In this document: one piece after another, positions 31,445 through 40,393 of the stretch
How the letters are laid out: every line of letters starts with the position of its first letter
Numbering within the stretch: position 1 is the stretch's first letter
Origin: JACKNG01 sp050184115
GTDB lineage: Bacteria; Pseudomonadota; Gammaproteobacteria; Ga0077536
Reading direction: 5' to 3'
DNA length: 64,000 nt
NCBI GenBank assembly: GCA_050184115.1
Contig: JBFXAQ010000008.1
Location: 207,823-271,822, forward strand
Position numbers and translations under genes: made by a program
The notes under the pieces: model-generated
The model's input: only the letters and a program-made list of their open reading frames with translations
What the model was told of the DNA's origin: nothing
Databases searched by the model: none

Positions 31445-32284
31445 CTACTTGTGACATGCGAGGCAAACCTTGGCCTTGCCGTACAGGTCGTCGATATCGA
31501 GGGGTTCGGCGTCCGGCCTTAGGGGATTGGGCTGAACCTTTGACCGTATCCGCGCGAGCCGCTGTTCATGATCCTGCCTGATCTGGGCGATGCGTTCCGG
31601 CTGTTCCAGTTCTTCCAGTGACTCGCCCTGGCTCCAAGTGAAGGGCGAGCCGTGCCCCACGGCGTCTTTCTCATATGCCTTGGCTTCCTCGAACGCTTCT
31701 GGATGCTCTTCCTTGAGGCGCACCCATTCGATCTTCTGCTGGAAGAAGCAGAAGGTGCAACCGCTGCGCGTGCGCCAGGAATAGTATTTCGGCAGGCCGA
31801 GTCCGGCCCCATCGAGGATCTCCAGCACACCGGCTTTGTCGATGCCGGCCTGCTTGAAGGGCAGCCTCACAACCAGGCTGTCGTGCTTAGACGAATAGCC
31901 TTCGCGATATTCCTCGTCGCTGCGGATCGCAACATAGCTGTAAATGGTGGTTCCGCTTGCGAGAAGCGGCCGAAGCCAATGCTCAAACGGACGCAGCTTG
32001 AGCTGCCGCGTACACCAGCGTGTCTGGGGTGACGGCAGGAAGTCGTTGTACTGCTTGAGCCAGAAGTCGAAGTCGCGGTCGGGATTCAGCCGCAATATCG
32101 GTTGCCCGAGGAAGCCCTCCAACCGTCCGAGATACTCGTAGACTTCTGGCAGCTCCTTGCCGGTGTCGGTGAAGAAGTATTCGACTTCCAGCTCGGGGTG
32201 ATGCTGGCGCATATACACGGCAAGGGCTGCGCTGTCGCGGCCCCCGGAAAGGCCAAGGACGTGTTTCACGGGGTCAGTCGTCAA
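31445..32284 (-). CDS. sspD: ATP pyrophosphatase / PAPS-reductase-like sulfurtransferase SspD (DndC-like)
   Basis: It activates the DNA backbone for sulfur insertion in phosphorothioation. The 279-aa protein has the PP-loop SGGRDS (residues 13-18) and FFTDTGKELPEV typical of the PAPS reductase/DndC family. Cysteines at 91 (RWCTRQ), 176 and 179 (SGCTFCFF), and 274 and 277 (CLACHK, the C-terminus) could hold an iron-sulfur cluster and relay sulfur from SspA. The start overlaps the sspC stop by 4 nt. The order sspB-sspC-sspD on one strand is the standard modification operon. Confidence 0.88.
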   Translation of the reverse strand: MTTDPVKHVLGLSGGRDSAALAVYMRQHHPELEVEYFFTDTGKELPEVYEYLGRLEGFLGQPILRLNPDRDFDFWLKQYNDFLPSPQTRWCTRQLKLRPFEHWLRPLLASGTTIYSYVAIRSDEEYREGYSSKHDSLVVRLPFKQAGIDKAGVLEILDGAGLGLPKYYSWRTRSGCTFCFFQQKIEWVRLKEEHPEAFEEAKAYEKDAVGHGSPFTWSQGESLEELEQPERIAQIRQDHEQRLARIRSKVQPNPLRPDAEPLDIDDLYGKAKVCLACHK

Positions 32285-35200
32285 GAGGCAGCTCTTCCTT
32301 TCCCATTCTTATGCGTGCGCGGTGACTTTTGCATGTAGCGCGCGCTGAGTTCCGCCAGCGCCGCCAGAATAATGCTGCGGCGGCTGGTATCCGATTGTTC
32401 CAGCGTGACTGCCACCCGCTCGATAAGCTCGTTGACGGCGGCGCGGTCAGAATCGGCGATGTCGAATTCCTCCATCAGCGGCGCGGGACGGCCGTCCATG
32501 CCGATCACGACGGCCATCGCCTGTCGCTTGTCAGGACGACCCTTGACGCGTGCGTAGGTCTCCGCGCGAAGGAACTTCTGCGCCATATCGGCAAGCTCTA
32601 TGGCGGCGTTGTCGAGATCGGGATCGACCCAGTCGCCGGGTGGCTTATTTGCTGCGAGGCTGGCAATGCCTTCAAAGCTCTCGTCCGAACCGTAGAATTG
32701 CGACAACCGGCCCACGAAGGCATCAAGCCGGAAGTCACCGGCGAGCTGCCTGATGTTCTCGGCGCGCGCGCGCAATTCCGCGAGGGACTGCGGCGATACG
32801 TTCGGGACTTGCAATTCGGCGAGCATGAGATCGCGCAAGCGATGCAGCATCGAGGGGTACGCCTGCACCAGTTCCTCCAGCCCCTCGCGGACCCTTCCGA
32901 TAACGCGGCGCAAGTCTTCTCCGTTCGCAAGCGAAACGTTCTCACCAAGCGTTCCCGGAATATCGTCGAACAGAAACTGGTTTGGATCATGCGCGCGTTT
33001 GAACAGATCGCGGATGCTTACGGCATTAGATGAGAGCCGCATCGTCCGCTCGGTCCACTTCGGAAGCTGGTCGTAGATCGCGACAAGCCCGCGCCCGACA
33101 TCGATCGGCTCCAGGTGCACCAGCTCGTTCGTCTTGTCGAGGTCGCGAACCACTTCCGCCATGCCCGACAAGAGGCGGCGCGAAACATCGCAGAGGTCCA
33201 TCCAGCGCAACTGTATAAAGGCTGGGTCCTTCGCAAGGTAGTCCACGTCCACGTCGTCGAACTTCGCCCGGAATATGCCATTGCGGTAGACAGCGATCTT
33301 GTCGCGTTGCGACAGCACGAAGGCGACGGCGAGAAGCGGCATCATGCCATCCTTCACACCGAAGGGCGGCTTTCGCCACTCGTCGAACAGTTCGGAAACG
33401 GCGACCGTGCGATCGGCATGCGCCTTCACATGGTCGAACGCCTTCTGCCACAACGGGGCCAGGCGATATGGATCTGCTTTGCTTGCCTCCGGTGAAACGA
33501 AACGCCAGATCCTGCCCTGCCGCGCGTAGAGGCCCGTCGCCTCCAGTATGGAGGCGAATAAACCGCCCTCCGCCGGGAACCCCTCGATGCCAAGGCGTGG
33601 TTCGCCTTCGTTCAGAACCATGCGCCGCAACAGGGTGTTTTGTGCTGCGATGGCGTTGCTCGATGGCTTCTGGCGGTTCAGCAACTCGTTGTGCAGACAT
33701 GGTGATTGATCGAAACGGCGATCCGCCAGCTCGGACGCGATGCCGTTCAACTCCGCCTGCCGCAGGCGTTTCGGCTGATGGTTCTTGCGGAACCACAACG
33801 CATTATCGAACGCTTTATGCAGTTCGGCTTCAAGCAGGGCCTGCAGGGCAGCGAGGCGCGCGGAAACCTCCCGCCGCGCCACGGGATCGCCGGCGAGTTC
33901 TGGGTGATCGTTGCCGACGTTATCAAGCGCGAACAGCTCGCGCGCCAGCGGCACTACAGCCCATGACCTCTTAGAAATCCCGACAACGATGTCCCAGGTG
34001 TCGCTGTGACGCGCCGCCTTGCGGCACAGGTCCTCGGCGTGGTCCTCGCTTTCGCCTTCGGTCGGAATGGCCAGCAGGAACTGGCCGATCTCGCCGTTCT
34101 CCGGATCGAACCCGGCAGCAAATTCGACGATGCCGCCGACGGGGACAATGTTCACATCGAACCAGCGCAGCGCACCTGTCTTGTGATAGTGGCGTTTGGC
34201 AAGGATCGGCTGTAGTCCCGCAAGTGCTTTGAGTTCCTTGAAATCTATCTCGTCGATCTCATCGAGTGCGGCGCGGACCGCTGCGTCGATATCGAAATCG
34301 CTGCCCGCGAATATGGCACGAGCGTCGAGAAATTTCTTGAAGATGGTGAAAGACCATGTGTCCAGTTGCGACAGCGCTTTTTCGAGCGCTTTCCCAGAAG
34401 TATCGGGGAAGCAGGTGCGCAGTAGCTCGGAATTCGCAACGAGTCCGGAACGCTCCTTGAACAGGTCGATGACAGCGATTGTCTTCAGCAGCCTGATATG
34501 CATGGCATCGCCGCCGATGGCTTCGCAGCGTTCAAGCGCTTCCGCCGCCAAGGCCCATCGGTGGCCGTCGGGAGACGCCAGAATCGACGGCTCTAGGTTG
34601 GCGCGCAGGTAGTCCCACAGACGGTCGGGACCGTACAGCGCGCCGTCCTCGGTGTGGTTCAGGAAGTCTTGGAAACCGTGCGGCTCAGACGAATTGAGGA
34701 ACCCGAATATGCTCCGCTGATTCTGCCCGAAACGCCGCCGCGAAATCGGCCCCAGCAGGCACGCTACGACGGGATGCAGCGGCCAGCATGCTTCCAAAAT
34801 GGCGGCGAGTCGTTCCGCAACGCCGGTACGGTCGCGGCGTGCGAAACTGGCGACGGAAATGGCCAGCTGGCCCGGTTTCTTCGGGCAATGATCGCTCTCG
34901 ATCGCACGAGAGATCAGCTCGATTTGCTCTTCCCTCGCCGTGTTGACGATCAGGTCGATGAAGCGGCCCTGGATCTTCGCCCATTCGTCGCGCATCTCGT
35001 GCGACAGGCGGTGGGCGTATTCTTCGAACGCCTGGTGCAACACGCCTACGACCAGAAAACGCCCCTTGCTGCGCGACGCTGCCTCGGCGAGCTGCTGGAG
35101 TATGTAGATATCGGAGCCATCCTGCGCGGCGGCTTCGAGAAACTTGCCCATCTCGTCGATGAACAGTACCAGCCCGCCATGGACTCTCGGCTTCTCGGCG

Positions 35201-35673
35201 GCTGCCTGCGTCAGTGAGGCGATCAGGTTGGTTTCGGTCCAACCCCCGCGTGGCTGCCGCGATACGAGCCCGGTCCGCTTGGCGGCTTCGCCGATGACGG
35301 CGACGGGATCGTCACGCCGCGCGACGACGGGAAGGACGCGCCATCCCCTCGTCCCTGTTGGAAATGCAGCGTTTATCGCTTTCGTCAGTTTAGCGCCGAA
35401 GACCTTCGCGGCTTCGTTCTGCAATTCGGCTTTGCCGTTCAGCAAGGCGCTCAGGGCAACGACTAGGCTCGATTTGCCGCTGCCGTACGGACCAGTCCAC
35501 GTGAATGCGCCTTGCCCGGTTTCGGAAACATGGCGCGCCATTGCGGCAAGGATATCCGCGGAGGACTGTGGACAGACGAAGCCTTCAAGCGCTGCGGCGT
35601 CCCCGAGGTCGGAGTCGATGCGAATCGATCTCAGGAAACGGCGGGCGATGCGCACGCGCTCGCGCAGCGCCAT
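32281..35673 (-). CDS. sspC: Phosphorothioation P-loop ATPase SspC
   Basis: A 1130-aa protein with an N-terminal P-loop: Walker A GPYGSGKS (61-68) and Walker B LVLFIDE (168-174), in the style of STAND/AAA-type ATPases. The remaining roughly 800 residues have no obvious motif. In the SspBCD set this large ATPase works with SspB and SspD to place sulfur in single-stranded fashion. The start overlaps the sspB stop by 1 nt and the stop overlaps the sspD start by 4 nt, a tight operon. G+C is higher than in the facing sspFGH genes. Assignment rests on size, ATPase motif and neighbours. Confidence 0.82.
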   Translation of the reverse strand: MALRERVRIARRFLRSIRIDSDLGDAAALEGFVCPQSSADILAAMARHVSETGQGAFTWTGPYGSGKSSLVVALSALLNGKAELQNEAAKVFGAKLTKAINAAFPTGTRGWRVLPVVARRDDPVAVIGEAAKRTGLVSRQPRGGWTETNLIASLTQAAAEKPRVHGGLVLFIDEMGKFLEAAAQDGSDIYILQQLAEAASRSKGRFLVVGVLHQAFEEYAHRLSHEMRDEWAKIQGRFIDLIVNTAREEQIELISRAIESDHCPKKPGQLAISVASFARRDRTGVAERLAAILEACWPLHPVVACLLGPISRRRFGQNQRSIFGFLNSSEPHGFQDFLNHTEDGALYGPDRLWDYLRANLEPSILASPDGHRWALAAEALERCEAIGGDAMHIRLLKTIAVIDLFKERSGLVANSELLRTCFPDTSGKALEKALSQLDTWSFTIFKKFLDARAIFAGSDFDIDAAVRAALDEIDEIDFKELKALAGLQPILAKRHYHKTGALRWFDVNIVPVGGIVEFAAGFDPENGEIGQFLLAIPTEGESEDHAEDLCRKAARHSDTWDIVVGISKRSWAVVPLARELFALDNVGNDHPELAGDPVARREVSARLAALQALLEAELHKAFDNALWFRKNHQPKRLRQAELNGIASELADRRFDQSPCLHNELLNRQKPSSNAIAAQNTLLRRMVLNEGEPRLGIEGFPAEGGLFASILEATGLYARQGRIWRFVSPEASKADPYRLAPLWQKAFDHVKAHADRTVAVSELFDEWRKPPFGVKDGMMPLLAVAFVLSQRDKIAVYRNGIFRAKFDDVDVDYLAKDPAFIQLRWMDLCDVSRRLLSGMAEVVRDLDKTNELVHLEPIDVGRGLVAIYDQLPKWTERTMRLSSNAVSIRDLFKRAHDPNQFLFDDIPGTLGENVSLANGEDLRRVIGRVREGLEELVQAYPSMLHRLRDLMLAELQVPNVSPQSLAELRARAENIRQLAGDFRLDAFVGRLSQFYGSDESFEGIASLAANKPPGDWVDPDLDNAAIELADMAQKFLRAETYARVKGRPDKRQAMAVVIGMDGRPAPLMEEFDIADSDRAAVNELIERVAVTLEQSDTSRRSIILAALAELSARYMQKSPRTHKNGKGRAAS

Positions 35674-36632
35674 CAGGCGGCCTCCTGTTCAGCAAGCACG
35701 CCATAGTCGCTTCGAACCCAGGACAGCGCGGTTTCCGAATTGATTTCGATATTGCTGACGACCTGTTTGAGGCCGGCTGTCTCGGACCACAGGAGTGTAC
35801 CTCCCGTCACGTCGTCGAGCGCGGCGAGGCGGTCGGCGACATCGTTTTCGTCAAACTGAAACACGCGGCCCGGTCCGCCGGGCGCATGGGCGATGACCTC
35901 GAATGACAGCGTCGCCACGTTCGGAGCATAGCGTGACCAGAAGTCGATCAGGGCGAAGGTGAAAACTCCGTCGCTCAAGGTTGACTTCGGTCCGCGCACA
36001 AACCGGAATCCATCTTTCTTGCCGATGGCCTTAATCAGGCCAAGTTCCGTCAGTGGCGATTCAAGCGCGTCATCATGGCCCGTCTTGCCCGACGGCTGCC
36101 GCGCAACATAGGTGCGAATGAAACAGGCGACATCGTTCTTTATCGTCGTATTGGCCACCCTCGACCAATTGCGATCTTTCGCAAGGCGGTCGAGCTTTTT
36201 GACCAGTCCGTCCCGCTCAAACGTAATGGCGGGGTAGTGGCTGAACGCCCAAAACCACGTCGTCTTGTCCGCCCGAGCCGCCAACTGCCAATGGATCAGC
36301 CACAGCGTTGCAGGGTGTTCCATATACGGGTCAAGACCCTTCGGGCCGAACAACAGGCGCCCAAGCTCCGTTGTCCGAACCGAATTGAGCGCGGGTTCTT
36401 CGATAATGCGCGCAGCCTTGGCCCAATGGCGCATGGATGCGACCATGTTCTTGCCGACGCCGAATCGCGCGATGGCATCATCGTCCCAACAGGCAGTCCT
36501 GTTCTCGGATTGATCCTCGGTTTCGGCGACGCGATCGAAGGCCTTTTTGAGCCACCCGTAGCGTAGCGGGAATGTTTCGTGGCCGGAAAACTGTGGGTGA
36601 TAGTCTTCTTGATACAGCGGTCCGCGCACCAT
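35673..36632 (-). CDS. sspB: DUF4007 protein SspB
   Basis: The 319-aa protein opens with the diagnostic DUF4007 signature FSGHETFPLRYGWLKK (residues 15-30), followed by a winged-helix-like stretch GVGKNMVASMRHWAKA (about 58-73). SspB is the DNA-nicking, sequence-reading partner of the SspBCD modification complex in published work. GAGG four bases before the ATG at 36632 supports the start. It is the first gene of the minus-strand modification operon and is divergent from sspA. Confidence 0.88.
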   Translation of the reverse strand: MVRGPLYQEDYHPQFSGHETFPLRYGWLKKAFDRVAETEDQSENRTACWDDDAIARFGVGKNMVASMRHWAKAARIIEEPALNSVRTTELGRLLFGPKGLDPYMEHPATLWLIHWQLAARADKTTWFWAFSHYPAITFERDGLVKKLDRLAKDRNWSRVANTTIKNDVACFIRTYVARQPSGKTGHDDALESPLTELGLIKAIGKKDGFRFVRGPKSTLSDGVFTFALIDFWSRYAPNVATLSFEVIAHAPGGPGRVFQFDENDVADRLAALDDVTGGTLLWSETAGLKQVVSNIEINSETALSWVRSDYGVLAEQEAA

Positions 36633-36786
36633 TGCCCCTCGCCTACTGGATGATACCTCCAGGTCGACTCTAGCCGACGTGGCGTGCTATGGTCAACAGA
36701 CGCTGGACGAGTCCTCCAGAAGCGTGCCGCAGGCTGTAAGGGGTCGTGACCAGAAGTCTAAATTTTTTATAACTCATTGAATATTA
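36633..36786. promoter_or_regulatory. Divergent sspB/sspA promoter region
   Basis: An AT-rich stretch before sspA holds TATAAC (36768-36773) with GTGACC (36746-36751) at 16-nt spacing, a moderate sigma-70 match. The predicted transcription start lies within about 7 nt of the sspA ATG, and no Shine-Dalgarno sequence is visible, so sspA may have a very short or leaderless mRNA. A CTGGA...TCCAG dyad lies nearer the sspB side. Confidence 0.4.
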
Positions 36787-37974
36787 ATGAGAATATCGAG
36801 TTCTATATACCTCGATCATCAGGCGACAACACCGGTCGATTCGCGCGTCCTGGGTGAGATGACGCCGTATTTTTGTGATTCGTTCGGGAATCCACACTCA
36901 TCGGATCACTGTTTCGGATGGGAATCCGCGCGCGCAGTCGAAAACGCTGCAGCGCGAGTTGCACGGCTGGTCGGCGTCGATGCTGACGAAATCGTCTTCA
37001 CTTCCGGCGCAACAGAGTCAAACAACCTAGCCTTACTCGGACTCGGGCGCCGCGCCGCAAGCGGCAAGCGCCGCCGCATTTTGCTGAGCGCCATCGAGCA
37101 CAAGTGCGTGCTCGCCGCTGGACGCGTCCTTGAGAATCAGTATGGTTTCACAATTAATACGATCGCCGTCGATGAGGAAGGATTCGTAGACTTGTCTGCG
37201 CTAGAAGACTCGCTGGACGACGATGTTCTTGCCGTATCAATCATGGCGGTGAACAACGAGATTGGCGCAATTCAGAATACAGCGGAAATATCCCGGCTCG
37301 TCAGACACTACGGAGCGCTATTCCACAGCGATGCGGCGCAAGCCCCTGTTGCAATGAATCTGGAAAGAATTGGAAAGCACGCGGACTTTATCAGCCTATC
37401 GGGGCACAAGATGTACGGCCCGAAAGGAATCGGGGTCGCCGTCATCTCGCGCCACTTGCAAAGCCAAATCGAGCCGCTCGTCTACGGTGGCGACCAGCAG
37501 AACGGTCTGCGCTCAGGCACTGTGCCCGTACCGCTCTGCGTCGGTATGGGCGCGGCGGCGGAGCTACTCGCCGCCAACGATGCAGAGGAACGGCGCAAAG
37601 CGCTGCGCCGCCGCACGGATGCCTTTGTTGAAAAGCTACAAGACTTGCCGTGGCCAATCGTAGCAAACGGACCATCGGGGCATGCACGCCACCCCGGTAA
37701 CGCCAACATTTGCTTCGCGGGTTTTGCCGCACACGACATCCTGAGCGCGCTTCAGCCGAGACTTGCGGCCTCGACGGGTTCCGCCTGCACCTCTGGCATA
37801 CCGGAGCCCTCACACGTGCTACGGGCCATTGGTTTGAATGCTGACGAGGCAGAGTCGTCAATCCGCTTCAGCCTCGGCTTCGGCACAAGCGATGAAGACG
37901 TTGAGGAGGCCGTGGGCTTGATAAAACAAGCCCTGGAAAGGCTGTGGAAGGCGGAACTAGTGGGTTTGGCCTGA
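36787..37974 (+). CDS. sspA: Cysteine desulfurase SspA (IscS/DndA-like)
   Basis: It takes sulfur from cysteine and passes it as persulfide, here most likely to SspD. The 395-aa PLP enzyme has YLDHQATTPVDSRV at the start, the ATESNN and EIGAIQN segments, PLP lysine 208 in SLSGHKMYGPKG, and the active-site Cys334 in STGSACTSGIPEPSHVL, the group I loop. It is not next to isc genes but to sspB, divergently, so a dedicated role in phosphorothioation is likely. It could still serve general sulfur transfer. All catalytic residues are intact. Confidence 0.9.
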   Translation: MRISSSIYLDHQATTPVDSRVLGEMTPYFCDSFGNPHSSDHCFGWESARAVENAAARVARLVGVDADEIVFTSGATESNNLALLGLGRRAASGKRRRILLSAIEHKCVLAAGRVLENQYGFTINTIAVDEEGFVDLSALEDSLDDDVLAVSIMAVNNEIGAIQNTAEISRLVRHYGALFHSDAAQAPVAMNLERIGKHADFISLSGHKMYGPKGIGVAVISRHLQSQIEPLVYGGDQQNGLRSGTVPVPLCVGMGAAAELLAANDAEERRKALRRRTDAFVEKLQDLPWPIVANGPSGHARHPGNANICFAGFAAHDILSALQPRLAASTGSACTSGIPEPSHVLRAIGLNADEAESSIRFSLGFGTSDEDVEEAVGLIKQALERLWKAELVGLA

Positions 37975-38216
37975 CTCGCACTACTTGAGATCGCCTGCTC
38001 CCCACGTCCAGACTTTAGGCTCCGACTGAGGGAAGCTACCGAAGGCGGAAACTACTTGGGCAGGTGGCCGCGCCGCAAGCATCACCGAAATGAGACACGC
38101 AGAAACCTTGCGCGTCCACTTAGATCGGCCATGCCTTGCGGCCTATATTACCCCGCTCGGATAGCGTCGTTCCCAGAAGGCCGAAGGAGCAAGACATCAG
38201 TCAGGAGGCGAATGCA

Positions 38217-38435
38217 GTGAAGGAAGTGTTGAAAGCAGTCGGCAGGCTCACGATCGCGACGATCGGCGCGGGCATAGGAGCGCTGGTTGCCACGGTCCGC
38301 TTTCTGGCTGGCGCCGCCGAGACGACGCCCGCGGACGATGAGCTCAGCAGCTCCGTCCGGGGCGGCTTCCTCAACTACAGGACTGGCAAGTTCGACGACG
38401 GAACCGATCCGGCCGGCATCTACAAGCCTGACTAG
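38217..38435 (+). CDS. Small membrane protein of unknown function
   Basis: A 72-aa frame from GTG 38217, chosen because AGGAGG lies 8 nt upstream; the ATG at 38213 hits a stop after two codons. It has one hydrophobic segment near residues 8-28 (LTIATIGAGIGALVATVRFL), then a soluble acidic tail ending GGFLNYRTGKFDDGTDPAGIY. It is preceded by about 240 nt with no supported gene and converges on the TraG-N gene 12 nt away. I do not recognise a family. The tail looks conserved-protein-like, so it is probably real. Confidence 0.6.
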   Translation: MKEVLKAVGRLTIATIGAGIGALVATVRFLAGAAETTPADDELSSSVRGGFLNYRTGKFDDGTDPAGIYKPD

Positions 38436-38447
38436 GCTCGCCCGACT

Positions 38448-40013
38448 CTATTTCCGGATTCCTTTCGATAGGGCAGCCTTACCGATGGCCCCGCCCTGAC
38501 GGCCGGCGTCCTGAGCAGGATTCCGCATCGTGCTGGTCGCGACCTCGAGGGACCGCCCCACCTTCAGGCCCGCCCAGCCCATCATGCCCGTCCAAAGCAG
38601 GGGCAACCCCAAGTAGAGGCTGGTCGTAATCATGTTCAGTAGCATGCGCTTGGCGTCGTGCTCGCCGGGGTTGGCGAAGATCTGCAGGAACACGTTCACG
38701 TCCGGGTACATGGACAGGATCAGGTTCTGGTCTACCCACATGGCCAGGTACCAGAGCACGCTCCAGAACTTGACTGTGAAGATGGCCATCGCGCCGACCA
38801 CCATCATCGACAGCGAGTAACGGGACAGGACGACAATCATCGGTAGCAGCGCGTAGATGCCGAGCAACATCAGCGCCTGGACCATCGGCAGCGCCTGCAG
38901 TACCGCGGTCATCGTCACCGAGAAGAGCCCTGAGGCGACGAGCACCCCGCCCGTCGCGAGACCGCCTTTAGCGATGTTCTCGGCCGTGGCGAGCCAGCCG
39001 GTGTTGGCCGTATTGCCGGCGACGAGCTCGTTGCTGGACCAAGACGGCGGCGCATTGTTGAGCACGGTACGAACGACGGCGTCTTCCTGTTGTTCGCTGG
39101 CCAGGATCGGTGCCACGGCGACGACCAGGCCCGAGAACCCCGCCGAGGTCGCGTCCGCCTCGTTGATTAGCTTTTCCCGCAGACCCTGAGCGCCGTTCTC
39201 CCACCACTCCTTGCAGGTGGGCTTGCCCCAGGTGGGCGGCGTTGCGGGGTCATACTCGGTGTCGCGGGCCGGGTTGTAGGCCCAGCCCGGGATCTGTTTC
39301 GACGGGCGCAAGGTGTCGTAGTAGCCGGCGGTGTCCCGGTAGACGTGCGAACCCATCCAATCTGGATCGTCTTCGCCGTAGGTCGCCAGGATTCCGGCCA
39401 CCGCGGCGGTCGCCGGCCGTTCCGCCTGGTACTTGGAGCGCGCGGCCACGTAGCACTCGCTGAAGAAGTCGCTCGTTTCCTGCCGCAGCCGGGGATCGGC
39501 AATGGTGGCGAGCCGCGCCTGTTGTTCATAGGTGCGCATATCGCTCGCGGCGGGCAGGCCTTCGACCACGGCATGGTTGAATCCGGAGCTCATGGCCAAC
39601 ACGGCGTACCACCAGACCGGGATGTTCACGGTCGCGGGCGAGCCATTAAATCCGGCCGCCCCGTAGGTGCTCTGCGGTGCCGCCACGGTAGCGGTCGCCG
39701 GCGTCGGGTCGGCCAGCGTAGGCTGAGGTTCGTAGCTCAGGGTCCCGGAGTTCAACGGGGTGAGCGCCGCCGGCTGACCGGCCAGCACCACGACCAGCAG
39801 CGCCAGGAAGAGCTCGATCTCCATGCGCCGCAGCGAAAGTCCGGTGACCGTGCCGAACTGACCACCCTCGGCCGGGTCGCGCCAGTTGTCGATCAGGATG
39901 CCGAGGAATGGCAGGTACACGATGCCAGTGCCGACGAGGACGTCCCAAAGCACGCCGTAGAAGGCCCAGCCGAACAGCGTCGTGAATAGTTCGAGGTAGC
40001 TGTCGACGCTCAT
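38448..40013 (-). CDS. Conjugation mating-pair protein with TraG N-terminal domain
   Basis: A 521-aa inner-membrane protein with a hydrophobic N-terminal segment (around TTLFGWAFYGVLWDVLVG), a long periplasmic-looking middle with few hydrophobic stretches, and several C-terminal membrane segments (about residues 340-500, including ALMLLGIYALLPMIVVLS). This matches the TraG-N proteins at the end of GI-type ICE T4SS clusters, involved in mating-pair stabilisation. It is the last gene of the transfer run and overlaps the preceding gene by 4 nt. Confidence 0.82.
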   Translation of the reverse strand: MSVDSYLELFTTLFGWAFYGVLWDVLVGTGIVYLPFLGILIDNWRDPAEGGQFGTVTGLSLRRMEIELFLALLVVVLAGQPAALTPLNSGTLSYEPQPTLADPTPATATVAAPQSTYGAAGFNGSPATVNIPVWWYAVLAMSSGFNHAVVEGLPAASDMRTYEQQARLATIADPRLRQETSDFFSECYVAARSKYQAERPATAAVAGILATYGEDDPDWMGSHVYRDTAGYYDTLRPSKQIPGWAYNPARDTEYDPATPPTWGKPTCKEWWENGAQGLREKLINEADATSAGFSGLVVAVAPILASEQQEDAVVRTVLNNAPPSWSSNELVAGNTANTGWLATAENIAKGGLATGGVLVASGLFSVTMTAVLQALPMVQALMLLGIYALLPMIVVLSRYSLSMMVVGAMAIFTVKFWSVLWYLAMWVDQNLILSMYPDVNVFLQIFANPGEHDAKRMLLNMITTSLYLGLPLLWTGMMGWAGLKVGRSLEVATSTMRNPAQDAGRQGGAIGKAALSKGIRK

Positions 40014-40393
40014 GCGACCGGTCCCGTGATCGCGCCCAGAAAGCGCCCGATCAGGTTCTGCCCGAGCACGAGCTCGATGACGAGGAGCCAGCCGACGACC
40101 TGCCAGCGCAGCGCCATCCAGCGTGCATGGGTACGGTCGTCATTGCCGTCGGCCCCTGCCCAGAGTGCCGGCAACCAAGGCCAAGCCAGTGCCAGCAGGC
40201 CAATCAGCGCGAAGCGGATCGCGCTCGCGAACGGTTTCGCCGCCGCGACATGCTCAGAGACAATGGAGAGCGAGCTCAGACCCACTGCCTGCCATAGCAC
40301 GAGGCCGACGGCAATCACGCCGATGGCCGCGATCAGCGACAGCGTGAGGAACCAACGGCGGCGCAAGGGAGCCCCTTTACTGAACACGGCCAT
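40010..40393 (-). CDS. ICE-encoded small membrane protein
   Basis: A small protein (127 aa from ATG 40393, 141 aa from ATG 40435) with a basic N-terminus and three to four hydrophobic segments (WFLTLSLIAAIGVIAVGLVL, LIGLLALAWPWLPALWAG, VVGWLLVIELVLG). It sits between the PFL_4711-family and TraG-N genes, where GI-type ICEs carry a short membrane protein of unknown function. Neither start has a strong ribosome site; both overlap the upstream gene. A role in the T4SS inner-membrane platform is inferred from position. Confidence 0.75.
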   Translation of the reverse strand: MAVFSKGAPLRRRWFLTLSLIAAIGVIAVGLVLWQAVGLSSLSIVSEHVAAAKPFASAIRFALIGLLALAWPWLPALWAGADGNDDRTHARWMALRWQVVGWLLVIELVLGQNLIGRFLGAITGPVA

